This document shows positions 35,313-44,901 of a stretch of 64,000 bases of DNA, in pieces. The DNA is from Planctomycetales bacterium (lineage in GTDB: Bacteria > Planctomycetota > Planctomycetia > Planctomycetales > Planctomycetaceae), in the NCBI GenBank assembly GCA_028285345.1, contig JANQPT010000017.1, positions 1-64,000 on the forward strand, read 5' to 3'. Position numbers and translations under genes: made by a program. Under the pieces are notes generated by a model. The model ran no database searches and was not told the DNA's origin. It saw nothing but the letters and a program-made list of their open reading frames with translations. Position 1 is the stretch's first letter, and the number at the start of each line of letters is the position of its first letter.

Positions 35313-38300
35313 ATGCTTTCACACTTCTTCATCGATCGTCCGATCTTCGCCACGGTATTGTCGATCGTCATCATTATCGTCGGTGCGGTATCGTTTATTG
35401 GGCTGCCGGTTGCACAGTATCCGGAAGTCACACCTCCCACGATTCAGGTGACCACCACCTATCCCGGTGCGAATGCGACGACCGTCGCCGATACCGTCGC
35501 CACGCCGATCGAAAACGAAATCAACGGTGTCGAGGACATGATCTACATGTCTTCCCGATCCACCAATGACGGTCAGTTGACGATCGACGTCACGTTCGCG
35601 CTGGGAACCGACATCGACATGGCACAGGTCTTCGTGCAGAACCGCGTCGCGATCGCCATGCCTAAACTCCCTGAAGAGGTCAGCCGCCAGGGCGTGACGA
35701 CCAAAAAGCGCTCGCCCAGTATCCTGATGTGCGTGAATGTGATCTCGCCCGATCAGTCCCGCGACTCGCTGTTTCTCAGCAATTTTGTCACGACCAAGAT
35801 CAAGGACGACCTGGCCCGCGTGAAGGGTGTGGGCGATGTGCTGATTTGGGGCGCCCGCGACTTTAGTATGCGGGTATGGCTCGACCCGCAGAAACTCGCC
35901 TCCCGCGGAATGACCGCCGGCGACGTGATGAACGCCGTCCGCGAGCAAAACGTGCAAGTCGCCGCCGGACGCCTCGGTTCACCTCCGGTCGGCAACAACG
36001 AAGTCGGTTTCCAATACACACTCAACACGCAGGGCCGGCTCATCGAGGCGGAGGAATTCGCCGACATCATCGTCCGGACCGGCGAAGACGGGCGCATCAC
36101 GCGGCTCAAAGACGTCGCCCGCGTGGAGTTGGGCGCCAAAAACTACGACATGGAAAGCTCGCTCGACGGTGAGTCGGCGATCACGTTGGCGGTGTTTCAG
36201 TTGCCCGGCTCCAACGCGCTGGAGACTGCACAAGCCGTGCGGCAGACGATGAAGGACCTCAAGGATAAAGGCCGCTTCCCTTCCGGCGTCGACTACAAAA
36301 TCGTGTACGACACGACGCTTTTCGTCGAACAGTCCATCAACGACGTCTACGTCACGCTCTTGCAGGCGTTGGGACTGGTGTTTGTCGTCGTGCTCATCTT
36401 TCTGCAGTCGTGGCGGGCCACGATTATCCCGATGGTGGCGGTCCCGGTCTCCCTGGTCGGGGCGCTCGCGGGCATGGCGCTGTTTGGATTTTCCTTAAAC
36501 AATCTCTCGCTGTTCGGCCTCGTGCTGGCGATCGGTGTGGTCGTGGACGACGCGATCGTGATTGTCGAGGCGGTCGAATCCCATCTCGCCGCCGGCCTGT
36601 CCCGTAGAGATGCTGCGCGCAAAGCAATGAGTGAATTGTTCGGACCGGTCATCGCCACCTCCTTGGTGCTGTTGGCCGTGTTTGTGCCGACCGCATTCAT
36701 GGCGGGAATCAGCGGGCAGTTTTACAAGCAATTTGCGCTGACCATCGCCGCCGCGGTGGTCATCTCCACATTCAACGCCCTCACGCTCAGCCCGGCGCTG
36801 TGCGCCATCATGCTCAAGGCGCCCTCGGAGAAACGCGACCCGTTGGAATGGCTGATGGACGTCGCGCTCGGCTCCTGGTTCTTCAAAGGATTCAACTGGG
36901 GGATGGATAAGACCAAAAATGGATACGGACGCAGCGTGTTTTGGATTGTCCGGGGGGCGTTGGTTTCGTTACTGCTCTACGGCGGGCTGCTCTGGCTGAC
37001 CTACGTCGGTTTTATGAAAGTGCCGCAAGGATTTATTCCGCAGCAGGACAAGGGTTATTTGATCGTCAACGCCCAGTTGCCGGACGCCGCCAGTCTCGAG
37101 CGGACCGACGAAGTCGTACAGCGCGTGGTCGAAATTGCCCGCAAGACACCCGGCGTCAAGAACGTGATCGGCGTTTCTGGATACTCGCTGTTGGTCAGCA
37201 GCAATTTGTCCAATTCCGGAACGGCGATTGTGGTGCTCGATGACTTCGACAAACGGGCCGGGGTTTTTGAACTCGGCGCTGATCAAATCGCCCTGAATCT
37301 GCAGAGGCAATTTGCGGCCATTCAGGAAGCGCAGCTGGCGGCGTTGGGCGCCCCGCCGATTGACGGACTGGGGTCGACTGGCGGCTTCAAATTGCAGGTG
37401 ATCGACGTCGGTTCGGTCGGCCTCGTCGAGTTGCAAAAAGGGGTGCAGCGGCTCATCTCCGCCGGAAACGCGCAGACGGGCAAACTGCAGGGACTATTCT
37501 CGACCTTCAGCGTCAGCCAGCCTCAATTGTATCTGGAGATCGACCGCACCAAGGCGAAAACACAGGATGTCGACCTGACCGTGTTGAACGACACGCTTTC
37601 GATCTATCTTGGTTCCGGCTACGCGAACGACTTCACCCGCGACAACCGCAACTGGCAGGTCAATGTCCAAGCGGACGCCAATTACCGGCTCAGCGAACAG
37701 GATGTCGGCCGGTTGCAGTTGCGCAATCGCAAGGGGGAAATGATCCCGCTTTCGACGCTGGTCCAAATCGCCGATACGACCGGACCGGCCATCGTAAACC
37801 ACTATCAGAGCTACCCCTCCGCCGAAATCAACGGAAGCCCAGCTCGCGGCACCAGCTCGGGAGACGCGATCAACTTGATCGACCGGCTCGCAGATCAGGA
37901 ACTCGGCGCGGGACTCGATTACTTGTGGACCGACCTGACCTATCAGCAGGAATTGGCCGCCAAGGACTTGATGACCAAGCTCGTCTTTCCGCTGGCGGTG
38001 GTCTTTGTGTTCTTGGTGCTCTCGGCACAGTATGAGAGTTGGTCGCTCCCGCTGGCAGTGATTCTGATTGTTCCGATGTGCTTGTTCTGTTCGATCGCCG
38101 GTGTGCTGATCGCCAGGTTGGACAGCAACATCTTCACGCAAATCGGGCAAGTCTTGCTGGTCGGACTGTCGGCCAAAAACGCCATTTTGATCGTGGAGTT
38201 CGCCCGCAACAAACAAGACGAAGGCATGCCGCGCATCGACGCGGTTGTGGAAGCCTGCCGGATGCGGTTGCGGCCGATTCTAATGACGGCATTCTCGTCC

Positions 38301-38507
38301 GTCCTCGGCTTCCTGCCGCTGGTGCTGGCCACAGGCGCCGGCTGGGAAATGCGGTACTCCCTGGGCGTCGGCGTCGTCGCCGGTATGTTGGGCGTGACCT
38401 TCTTCGGCTTGTTCTTTACACCGGTGTTTTACTCGGTGATCATGAAGTTCGCCGAATGGGGCCAAACGGAGACTCCCACAGACGACAGTGCGTCAACGAA
38501 ATCTTAA
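35313..38507 (+). CDS. multidrug efflux RND permease (AcrB/HAE1 type)
   Basis: This 1064-aa protein has the standard HAE1 layout. TM1 is IFATVLSIVIIIVGAVSF; the substrate-loop motif GLPVAQYPEVTPPTIQV follows. The proton-relay pair is in LAIGVVVDDAIVIVEAVE (equivalents of Asp407/Asp408), and the TM10 lysine is in VGLSAKNAILIVEFARN (equivalent of Lys940). The length and the second-half repeat are normal. With the adaptor gene 142 bp upstream it forms the inner part of a tripartite exporter. It contrasts with the permease at 24018, which lacks the lysine. Substrates cannot be deduced. A hairpin element follows just after the stop. Confidence 0.96.
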   Translation: MLSHFFIDRPIFATVLSIVIIIVGAVSFIGLPVAQYPEVTPPTIQVTTTYPGANATTVADTVATPIENEINGVEDMIYMSSRSTNDGQLTIDVTFALGTDIDMAQVFVQNRVAIAMPKLPEEVSRQGVTTKKRSPSILMCVNVISPDQSRDSLFLSNFVTTKIKDDLARVKGVGDVLIWGARDFSMRVWLDPQKLASRGMTAGDVMNAVREQNVQVAAGRLGSPPVGNNEVGFQYTLNTQGRLIEAEEFADIIVRTGEDGRITRLKDVARVELGAKNYDMESSLDGESAITLAVFQLPGSNALETAQAVRQTMKDLKDKGRFPSGVDYKIVYDTTLFVEQSINDVYVTLLQALGLVFVVVLIFLQSWRATIIPMVAVPVSLVGALAGMALFGFSLNNLSLFGLVLAIGVVVDDAIVIVEAVESHLAAGLSRRDAARKAMSELFGPVIATSLVLLAVFVPTAFMAGISGQFYKQFALTIAAAVVISTFNALTLSPALCAIMLKAPSEKRDPLEWLMDVALGSWFFKGFNWGMDKTKNGYGRSVFWIVRGALVSLLLYGGLLWLTYVGFMKVPQGFIPQQDKGYLIVNAQLPDAASLERTDEVVQRVVEIARKTPGVKNVIGVSGYSLLVSSNLSNSGTAIVVLDDFDKRAGVFELGADQIALNLQRQFAAIQEAQLAALGAPPIDGLGSTGGFKLQVIDVGSVGLVELQKGVQRLISAGNAQTGKLQGLFSTFSVSQPQLYLEIDRTKAKTQDVDLTVLNDTLSIYLGSGYANDFTRDNRNWQVNVQADANYRLSEQDVGRLQLRNRKGEMIPLSTLVQIADTTGPAIVNHYQSYPSAEINGSPARGTSSGDAINLIDRLADQELGAGLDYLWTDLTYQQELAAKDLMTKLVFPLAVVFVFLVLSAQYESWSLPLAVILIVPMCLFCSIAGVLIARLDSNIFTQIGQVLLVGLSAKNAILIVEFARNKQDEGMPRIDAVVEACRMRLRPILMTAFSSVLGFLPLVLATGAGWEMRYSLGVGVVAGMLGVTFFGLFFTPVFYSVIMKFAEWGQTETPTDDSASTKS

Positions 38508-38524
38508 CGTAAGTTGGGCACAAT

Positions 38525-38710
38525 GAATCTACCACGGAGTCACGGAGAACACGAAGAAAAAACACGAAGCACAAAACTCGAAATCCTAAACAAATTCAAA
38601 ATACAAAATTCGAATGACAAAAACGTTTGGAGTTTTGTATTTTGAATTTGTTTAGGATTTCGTGCTTAGGATTTCGTATTTCGAATACTCCGTAACTCCG
38701 TGGTGAATTC
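38525..38710. repeat. AT-rich MITE-like palindromic element
   Basis: The outer inverted repeats of 23 bp match at 20 positions (left GAATCTACCACGGAG..., right end ...CTCCGTGGTGAATTC). Inside lies a perfect 30-bp inverted repeat, 38579-38608 with 38633-38662, around a 24-nt loop. The interior is far more AT-rich than the flanking genes and has no ORF. It lies between the RND permease stop and the ArsC-like gene. Confidence 0.8.
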
Positions 38711-38740
38711 AATCAGCTAGACCTCAGATCGAGTTCCACC

Positions 38741-39148
38741 ATGCCGTCAACCGAGCCGCTCCGGGTTTTGTTCGTCTGCGTCGAAAACTCAAACCGCAGC
38801 CAAATGGCTGAGGCGTTCGCCCGCATTCATGGCGGCGACCGCATCGAAGCCTATAGTGCCGGGTCGCGCCCGTCGGGGATCGTTAATCCCAAGGCAATCG
38901 CGGCGATGGGTGAATTGGACTACGACCTTTCCGCACATGACTCAAAATCTCTGGACGACGTTTCCGACCTGACGTTTGCCGCAGCGATTACGATGGGCTG
39001 CGGTGACGCCTGCCCGCACGTCGCGGCGGACCACCGCGAGGACTGGAACATTCCCGATCCCCGCGAAATGCGGCCGGAAGAGTTTCGCGAGGTTCGCGAT
39101 TTGATTGAGGCCAAGGTGAAAGACCTCTTGCAAACGCTCGGCGACTAA
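38741..39148 (+). CDS. low-molecular-weight phosphatase-type arsenate reductase
   Basis: This 135-aa protein has the LMW-PTP/ArsC P-loop C13-VENSN-R19-S20 in LFVCVENSNRSQMAEAF, with EAYSAGSRP as the conserved second strand. A second Cys pair (C87, C91) in ITMGCGDACPHV fits the redox relay of arsenate reductases, and DWNIPDP holds the general acid Asp. It would reduce arsenate to arsenite in the cytoplasm using thioredoxin or a low-molecular-weight thiol. No arsB/acr3 or ars regulator is adjacent; the ArsR at 4.8 kb is unrelated. A phosphatase role is the alternative. The Shine-Dalgarno is weak. Confidence 0.85.
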   Translation: MPSTEPLRVLFVCVENSNRSQMAEAFARIHGGDRIEAYSAGSRPSGIVNPKAIAAMGELDYDLSAHDSKSLDDVSDLTFAAAITMGCGDACPHVAADHREDWNIPDPREMRPEEFREVRDLIEAKVKDLLQTLGD

Positions 39149-39157
39149 ACGAGCCGG

Positions 39158-39901
39158 CTATTGCAGCCCCAGATCTTGAATCAGCCGGCTGCGAAACGTG
39201 ATTTTGTCCTCATCGACGAAGAGAACTTCAGCAAGAATCTGCTTCAGTTTCCGCCAAATCTCGTTCGCCCGGTCGTCGAGCGAGATCTCGGCATCGCCGC
39301 AGAATTTTTCGTAGTTGTCCGAGAGGATCAGCCGGCAGAGGTCCTTGACAGTTTTGATGTTGGCAGGAAAGCGGACCCGCCAGGGGTCGAAAACGTGCAA
39401 CAACTTTGCATAGGTTTCGGCAACCATCCAGATCCCGAGCAAGCCTGCCAGCGGCCAGAACCAGTTCCAGCCCGGGAGCTGCGCCACTTGAAATTGCTCG
39501 AAGGCGACTGCGGCGAGCGCAACGGTCGTGCCCAATATCGGGACCCATGCGGGATATTCAAGTTCGGGCACATTGTACGGACAGTCCTCGCGCAGTATCT
39601 GCCACAACTCACGTCGCGTCTTGGGCGGGAACACATCCCTTAAGGGCGTTTTCAATTCCAAATGATCGACTTCAACATCTGTAACATCTTGAATCAAATC
39701 TTGCATATGCCGCCACAAAGCGTAGTTCAAGCGTAGATCGCTACGAGCGTGGTCCCGTAACCCCACTTTCTTCAGTATGTGTGTATAGAGAGCTCCCACG
39801 AGAATATCCTGATCGTCCATCAGGTCCAGAAACTCACCCTTGACGGAGATCTCGAATGTCTTCGCAATCCGAAACTCAATGTCGATCAAGTCGATTCCCA
39901 T
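39158..39901 (-). CDS. membrane protein with acyl-carrier-like halves at its two ends
   Basis: This 247-aa protein begins MGIDLIDIEFRIAKTFEISV, which resembles the part of an acyl carrier protein that follows the prosthetic-group serine (Ser replaced by Leu). It ends KQILAEVLFVDEDKITFRSR plus LIQDLGLQ, which resembles the part before that serine. Read in circle, the ends would make one ACP fold. Two hydrophobic segments (about residues 120-138, GTTVALAAVAFEQF; 145-160, FWPLAGLLGIWMVAE) lie between. A further helix pair around 62-105 ends in VFPPKTRRELWQILRED. I recall similar hypothetical proteins in planctomycetes but no function. It starts 16 bp downstream of the enolase-superfamily gene on the same strand. 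Confidence 0.7.
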   Translation of the reverse strand: MGIDLIDIEFRIAKTFEISVKGEFLDLMDDQDILVGALYTHILKKVGLRDHARSDLRLNYALWRHMQDLIQDVTDVEVDHLELKTPLRDVFPPKTRRELWQILREDCPYNVPELEYPAWVPILGTTVALAAVAFEQFQVAQLPGWNWFWPLAGLLGIWMVAETYAKLLHVFDPWRVRFPANIKTVKDLCRLILSDNYEKFCGDAEISLDDRANEIWRKLKQILAEVLFVDEDKITFRSRLIQDLGLQ

Positions 39902-39916
39902 TGCTGGCTGTCGACC

Positions 39917-41035
39917 TCACTTTGACTCCGCCACCAAGTGCGCCGCAACGAATTCTTCATTCAGCGTCAATCCCAACCCCGGACGATCCGGGACCTCGAT
40001 CCAGCCGTCGACCGCTTGAAACTTTTCCACGGCCAATTCGTGGCGCATCGGCACGTCTTCGACACAGTCCTCAAACAGAAACGCGTCGCGGCAGGTGCTC
40101 AGCCAGTGCAGGCTGGCGGCGACGGTGATCGGGCTGGTGTAGCAATGATTGCAGGGCCGGGCGCCGATCTCTTCGACGCGATTCTTGATATAGGCCGCGT
40201 CGGTAAATCCGTTACGGGACAGATCAACCTGATAGACGTCCAATGCCCGCCGCTCCAAGAGCGGGCGAAACGCCTCGCGACCACATTCGCCTTCGCCGGA
40301 AGCGATGGGTACCGGCGAGCGATCCCGCAGCCAGGCGTAGCCGTCGATGTTGTCTTCTCGCAGCGGCTCTTCCAGCCATTCAATTCCGTAATCGGAAAAA
40401 GACTGCGCCCGCCGCAGCGCAGTGCGCGTGTCCCAAACACAACCGGCATCGATCAGCAGCGTGTGGTCGCCGACTCCCTCGCGAGCGCCGCGCACGAGCT
40501 CACTGTCGAGCTTTTCGCACTGGCCCATCGGCTCCCAGCCGAATTTGACCGCCGTGTAGCCCGCATCAATCCATCGCCGGCCGATCTCAGCGGTCTCACT
40601 CCCGTCTCGGCCGAACAGTATCGACGCGTAGGCCCGGATCGAGTCGTGATGTTTGCCGCCTAGCAAACGGTGGATTGGCTCTCCGAAATGCTTGCCCTTC
40701 AAGTCCCACAGCGCCATGTCGACCGCCGCCATTGCGGAAATCGTGACCGACGTGCGACCGAAATACATGCTGCCGCGATACATTTTCCACCACAGCCGCT
40801 CCGTCTCCAGCGGATTTTCGCCCAACAACAGTTCTCGCAAGCCACACGCGATATTGTGGCTAAACGGGGCATCGATGACCGCTTTGACGACTTCCGGCGA
40901 GGAATCCGCTTCTCCGATCCCTTCCAGGCCGTTGTCGGTGCGAATCCGCACCAGGACAACATCCTGGCAACTGGCGGTTTTGGATTCCACTGACTGCGAG
41001 CGTAAAACCTGACAGACGACTTCCGCAATGTGCAT
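39917..41035 (-). CDS. mandelate racemase/muconate lactonizing enzyme family protein
   Basis: The start at 41035 (372 aa) has AGGA eight bases upstream; the longer frame to 41131 adds an unlikely Pro/Gln-rich leader. It is an enolase-superfamily member. The N-terminal capping domain contains DVVLVRIRTDNGLEGIGEAD. The barrel supplies a Lys base (YTAVKFGWE), metal ligands Asp (LLIDAGCVWD), Glu (EWLEEPL) and Glu (IASGEGECG), and a His on the opposite face (CNHCYTSP). It abstracts the alpha-proton of a carboxylate, acting as an acid-sugar dehydratase or racemase; the exact substrate is not predictable. It is the first gene of a likely two-gene unit with the ACP-like membrane protein. Confidence 0.9.
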   Translation of the reverse strand: MHIAEVVCQVLRSQSVESKTASCQDVVLVRIRTDNGLEGIGEADSSPEVVKAVIDAPFSHNIACGLRELLLGENPLETERLWWKMYRGSMYFGRTSVTISAMAAVDMALWDLKGKHFGEPIHRLLGGKHHDSIRAYASILFGRDGSETAEIGRRWIDAGYTAVKFGWEPMGQCEKLDSELVRGAREGVGDHTLLIDAGCVWDTRTALRRAQSFSDYGIEWLEEPLREDNIDGYAWLRDRSPVPIASGEGECGREAFRPLLERRALDVYQVDLSRNGFTDAAYIKNRVEEIGARPCNHCYTSPITVAASLHWLSTCRDAFLFEDCVEDVPMRHELAVEKFQAVDGWIEVPDRPGLGLTLNEEFVAAHLVAESK

Positions 41036-41366
41036 GGTCAATTCCTGCGGCGGTTCATTGTGAAACTGGCGTAACGGCTGTGGCGGTCGTTGAATCGGCG
41101 GCGACGCGAGGCGTCCCTGTCGATTTTGCACAAATCGCCGAGTTTGTCGATGAATGCCGCCGCGAATCTTGAGGGTTATGTCCAGCCCGACGGCTGCGGC
41201 TCAGACAATGAGTTGACCTTGGATAATTCAGCCCATAAAGTTCAGGAGCATCCGTCGCCTGTCACGATACCATCTTCACAGACGGTTACGTATCCCCGCG
41301 TTTTTGCGGCTCTGCCTGTGGTGGCGGCTCATCATCAAAATCAGTTCTACGACGTAATTGTGCAAT
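41036..41366. other. divergent intergenic region upstream of ftsH
   Basis: These 331 bp lie between the enolase-superfamily gene and ftsH. A sigma70-like promoter is visible at 41213-41241; otherwise nothing was recognised. Confidence 0.5.
41213..41241 (+). promoter_or_regulatory. possible sigma70-type promoter for ftsH
   Basis: TTGACC (five of six consensus bases) is separated by exactly 17 bp from TAAAGT (four of six), about 125 bp upstream of the ftsH ATG. The match is by eye and planctomycete promoters are poorly known. Confidence 0.3.
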
Positions 41367-43421
41367 ATGGCAAATTCCGACGGACCCTCCCAAAAACCTT
41401 CATCTGATCAGTCGCCGACGCCGCCGGAGCGACGGGGCCCCGCGCGTCCGGAGCGGCCCAATTCCGGATATTGGCATTGGTATCTCCTCGCCCTGATTGT
41501 CATTGCCTTCTTGTCGTTCACGCTGGTCGAACGCAATCACGGCAGCGAGGAACTCGAGATCAGCGAGTTTATCAGCGGCCTCAAAGACGAAACCTATACC
41601 AAAGCCAACGTGCATAAAGTCGTGATCGGCAAGGACTCGTATCTGACCTTCCAGGATCGAGACGACAAAGACGCCACCGACAAACCGGCTCCCCAGAAGT
41701 ACCGCATCTCGACCGTCGGGTTCACCGACACGGACCGGGAAAAACTTCAGAATTTGTTAGACAAAGCCGACATCGTCTATGCAAACGAGCCGCCACCGTC
41801 GGAGTGGCGGCATATGTTCATGCTGTTCATGCCGCTGATCTTGCTGTTCCTCTTGATTCTATTCTTGTTCCGCCGGATGGGGGGAGCGGGAACCGCAATG
41901 TCGTTCGGCCGCAGCCGGGGGCGGTTTTTCGCCCAGGAAGATCTCGACGTCACTTTCGATGACGCTGCCGGGATCGACGAAGCGGCCGATGAGTTGCGGG
42001 AAGTCGTCGAATTTCTCCGCAATCCTGCCAAGTATCAGGCGCTGGGCGGACGGATACCGCGTGGGGTATTGCTCGTCGGTCCTCCCGGTACGGGAAAGAC
42101 CTTGCTGGCCAAGGCGGTCGCGGGTGAAGCGGGCGTTCCCTTCTTCAGTCTGTCCGGGTCCGATTTTGTCGAGATGTTCGTCGGCGTCGGTGCTTCGCGC
42201 GTGCGGGATATGTTTGCGCAGGCGATTGCCAAATCTCCGTCGATTATTTTCATCGATGAACTCGATGCGCTCGGCAAGGTCCGGGGCAGCGGGATTCAAG
42301 GCGGGCACGACGAACGGGAGCAGACGCTCAACGCGCTGCTGGTGGAAATGGATGGTTTCCATTCCGACCAAAGTGTGATTGTGATGGCGGCCACCAATAT
42401 GCCCGAAACGCTCGATCCGGCGCTGCTGCGTCCGGGGCGGTTCGACCGCCACGTGCTGGTGGACCGGCCCGATTTCAAAGGCCGCGAAGCGATTCTGAAA
42501 GTGCACATCGTCAAAATCAAAGTTGGCGAGGATGTCAATCTGGAACGGGTCGCCCGCATGACACCCGGTTTCGTCGGCGCCGATCTGGCTAACTTGGTAA
42601 ACGAAGCCGCTCTGCTGGCCGCGCGCAAGAACAAGAACGTGGTCACGATGGAAGAGTTCGAAGAGGGCATCGAGCGGGTCATCGCCGGCCTGGAGAAACA
42701 GACGCGGATCATCACTCCGGAAGAAAAACAGCGCGTCGCCTACCACGAATGCGGGCACGCACTCGTCGCCTGCTGCCTGCCGCACACCGATCCAGTGCAC
42801 AAAATTTCGATCATCCCGCGCGGAATGTCCGCTTTGGGATATACGCTCCAGCATCCCGATGAAGAACGCCATTTGGTCACACAGACGGAGTTGCAAAACC
42901 GCATTTGCGTCCTATTGGGCGGAATCTCAACGGAAGAAATCATTTATCAGGAAACCTCGACCGGCGCACAAAACGACCTGGAACGGGCCACTGACCTTGC
43001 CCGTCGAATGGTCACGGAGTTTGGGATGAGCCCCAAACTGGGCCGCGTCAACTACCAGGTCAGTAACCGGTCGCCGTTTTTGGCATCCGGGTTTGCCAGC
43101 GGAACGGAGCGGGCCCACAGCGAGGATACGATTCGCGAGATCGATTTGGAGATCAAACGGATCGTGGATGAAGCGAACCAGACTGCTCACGATATCATCA
43201 ACCAGCGGCGCGAAGTTCTGGAACATATGACTCGCGAGCTGTTGGACAAAGAAGTCATGGATGCCGACCAATTGCAGGCGATCCTCGACGAGCATAAGAT
43301 CGGCCCGCAGATTAAGCCCGGAACGCACGCCAAGAAGACGGTTCCGTCCACGGGAACGGCCGCGCCGCCGGAATCACAGGAGCAGACCGAACCCCCGCCC
43401 CAGCCGGCCGAAGGGGGCTGA
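41367..43421 (+). CDS. ftsH: ATP-dependent zinc metalloprotease FtsH
   Basis: This 684-aa membrane protease starts at the ATG at 41367 (a TTG lies 9 bp upstream). TM1 is [16 protein letters not shown], with a periplasmic loop to TM2 ([18 protein letters not shown]). The AAA domain has Walker A G238-PPGTGKT-245, the pore loop [15 protein letters not shown], Walker [12 protein letters not shown], and the SRH ending [17 protein letters not shown]. The protease site is H460-E-C-G-H464 with the later Asp in a [12 protein letters not shown] context. It degrades misfolded membrane and regulatory proteins as a hexamer. The Pro/Thr/Gln-rich C-terminal tail is low complexity. The aminotransferase gene follows by 33 bp. 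Confidence 0.96.
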   Translation: MANSDGPSQKPSSDQSPTPPERRGPARPERPNSGYWHWYLLALIVIAFLSFTLVERNHGSEELEISEFISGLKDETYTKANVHKVVIGKDSYLTFQDRDDKDATDKPAPQKYRISTVGFTDTDREKLQNLLDKADIVYANEPPPSEWRHMFMLFMPLILLFLLILFLFRRMGGAGTAMSFGRSRGRFFAQEDLDVTFDDAAGIDEAADELREVVEFLRNPAKYQALGGRIPRGVLLVGPPGTGKTLLAKAVAGEAGVPFFSLSGSDFVEMFVGVGASRVRDMFAQAIAKSPSIIFIDELDALGKVRGSGIQGGHDEREQTLNALLVEMDGFHSDQSVIVMAATNMPETLDPALLRPGRFDRHVLVDRPDFKGREAILKVHIVKIKVGEDVNLERVARMTPGFVGADLANLVNEAALLAARKNKNVVTMEEFEEGIERVIAGLEKQTRIITPEEKQRVAYHECGHALVACCLPHTDPVHKISIIPRGMSALGYTLQHPDEERHLVTQTELQNRICVLLGGISTEEIIYQETSTGAQNDLERATDLARRMVTEFGMSPKLGRVNYQVSNRSPFLASGFASGTERAHSEDTIREIDLEIKRIVDEANQTAHDIINQRREVLEHMTRELLDKEVMDADQLQAILDEHKIGPQIKPGTHAKKTVPSTGTAAPPESQEQTEPPPQPAEGG

Positions 43422-43454
43422 CGCACATCCAGCGGCCTTGTCCGGAGAGACGCC

Positions 43455-44807
43455 ATGTCGACGGCCCAGCAGCAAACGAAGTGCCGCGTCCCGCGGTCAA
43501 TGGAACTCTATGCCCGCGCCGAACAATTGATACCCGGAGCGACACAGCTCATCAGCCGACGTCCATCCCGCGCCGCCAAAGGGGTTTCACCGGCGTACGT
43601 CGCCCGGGCTCAGGGAGCACGGTTCTGGGATGTGGACGGGCATGAGTATATCGACTGGGTCAGCGGCATCGGGGCGATTATTCTCGGCTATTGCGATCGC
43701 GTCGTTGACGAGGCGGTTCGCAAGCAGATTGAAACCGGCGTCAGCTATTCGGTCAGCCACGAGTTGGAGATCGAATTGGCCGAGGAGCTCGTCTCAACAA
43801 TTCCCTGCGCTGAGATGGTGCGGTACGCCAAAGGGGGCGGAGATGCCTGCGCGGTTGCCGTTCGCATCGCGCGCGGCGCGACGGGGCGGGACAAGATTCT
43901 GTTCTGCGGATATCACGGCTGGCACGATTGGTATCTGGCTGCCAACCTTTCCGAAGAGGCGACGCTCGACGCCCACCTGTTCCCCGGGATCGAACCGATC
44001 GGTGTCCCACAGTCTTTGAAGGGAACCGCGATACCCTTTGAGTATGGGAAGGTCGCGTCGCTCAGCGCCGCGCTGGACCAGCATCGTGACGAGGTCGCGG
44101 CGGTCATCATGGAGCCTCTCCGCAGCGAGGAGCCGCCGGAGGGGTATTTGCAGGACGTCCGCGATTTGACCCGGCGAGAGGGCGTACCGTTGATTTTTGA
44201 CGAGGTCTCGACCGGATTCCGGCTCAGTCCCGGCGGCGTGCAGCCGTACCTCGGAATTGAACCGGACATGGCGGTGTTTGCCAAATCGATCTCCAACGGG
44301 TACGCCATGGGGGCGGTCGTCGGCCGCAGAGAGGTCATGGAACCAGCGGCGCAGATGTTTATTTCCAGCACGTACTGGAGCGATCTGATCGGCATTCGTG
44401 CCGCGCTAACCACCCTTCGTGAGATTCGCCGCCGCGGGGTGCCGGACTACTTACAGGACTTCGGCCGCCGGATCATTGATCGCATGAACGAAACTGCCGA
44501 GGAGACCGGCTTGGCGGCCCGCTGCTGCGGAATCTCGGTCCATCCACACCTGGAATTCCACGTCGATGACCCTGCTGCAGGAAGGCTGCTAGCCACGCTC
44601 TACGTGCAGGAAATGGCCAAGCGCGGCTGCCACGGCTATCCTGCATTTTATTTGAATGCCGCTCAGGGGGATGCCGAGCTTCAGCAAACCACTGAGGCGG
44701 CTCGCGAGACGTTTACCATCCTGCGACGTGGATTGGAGGAAGGCCGTCTGCAGGACTTGCTCGAAGCGGATTTGACGCAAGATGTCTTTCGCCGCGCAGT
44801 CCGCTGA
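43455..44807 (+). CDS. class III PLP-dependent aminotransferase (glutamate-1-semialdehyde aminotransferase-like)
   Basis: This 450-aa protein starts with HemL-like ARAEQLIPGATQLISRRP and GARFWDVDGHEYIDWVSGIG. PLP-binding features follow: the phosphate-binding loop (here KGGGDACAVAVRIAR, where HemL has SGTEA), the Asp in LIFDEVSTGFRLSPGG, and the Schiff-base Lys in AVFAKSISNGYAMGAVVG. The substitutions (GGGDA for SGTEA, STYWSDLIG for STL.GNP) indicate a relative acting on another amino acid or aminosugar rather than true HemL. It is cytosolic. It begins 33 bp after ftsH with a good GGAGAG and ends before a bidirectional terminator. Confidence 0.88.
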   Translation: MSTAQQQTKCRVPRSMELYARAEQLIPGATQLISRRPSRAAKGVSPAYVARAQGARFWDVDGHEYIDWVSGIGAIILGYCDRVVDEAVRKQIETGVSYSVSHELEIELAEELVSTIPCAEMVRYAKGGGDACAVAVRIARGATGRDKILFCGYHGWHDWYLAANLSEEATLDAHLFPGIEPIGVPQSLKGTAIPFEYGKVASLSAALDQHRDEVAAVIMEPLRSEEPPEGYLQDVRDLTRREGVPLIFDEVSTGFRLSPGGVQPYLGIEPDMAVFAKSISNGYAMGAVVGRREVMEPAAQMFISSTYWSDLIGIRAALTTLREIRRRGVPDYLQDFGRRIIDRMNETAEETGLAARCCGISVHPHLEFHVDDPAAGRLLATLYVQEMAKRGCHGYPAFYLNAAQGDAELQQTTEAARETFTILRRGLEEGRLQDLLEADLTQDVFRRAVR

Positions 44808-44850
44808 CTGTGAGCGGCACCGTTCGCTGCCGATATTGGCACAAGCGCAA

Positions 44851-44879
44851 AAATACGCCCGGCCGAAACCGGGCGTTTT
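44851..44879. terminator. bidirectional rho-independent terminator
   Basis: The stem ACGCCCGG / CCGGGCGT with a 6-nt loop is followed by TTT on the plus strand and preceded by A-rich sequence (T-rich on the minus strand). It lies between the convergent aminotransferase and PEP-CTERM genes and can serve both. Confidence 0.85.
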
Positions 44880-44901
44880 GTTCATGCTTTATGATTGCAC
44901 T

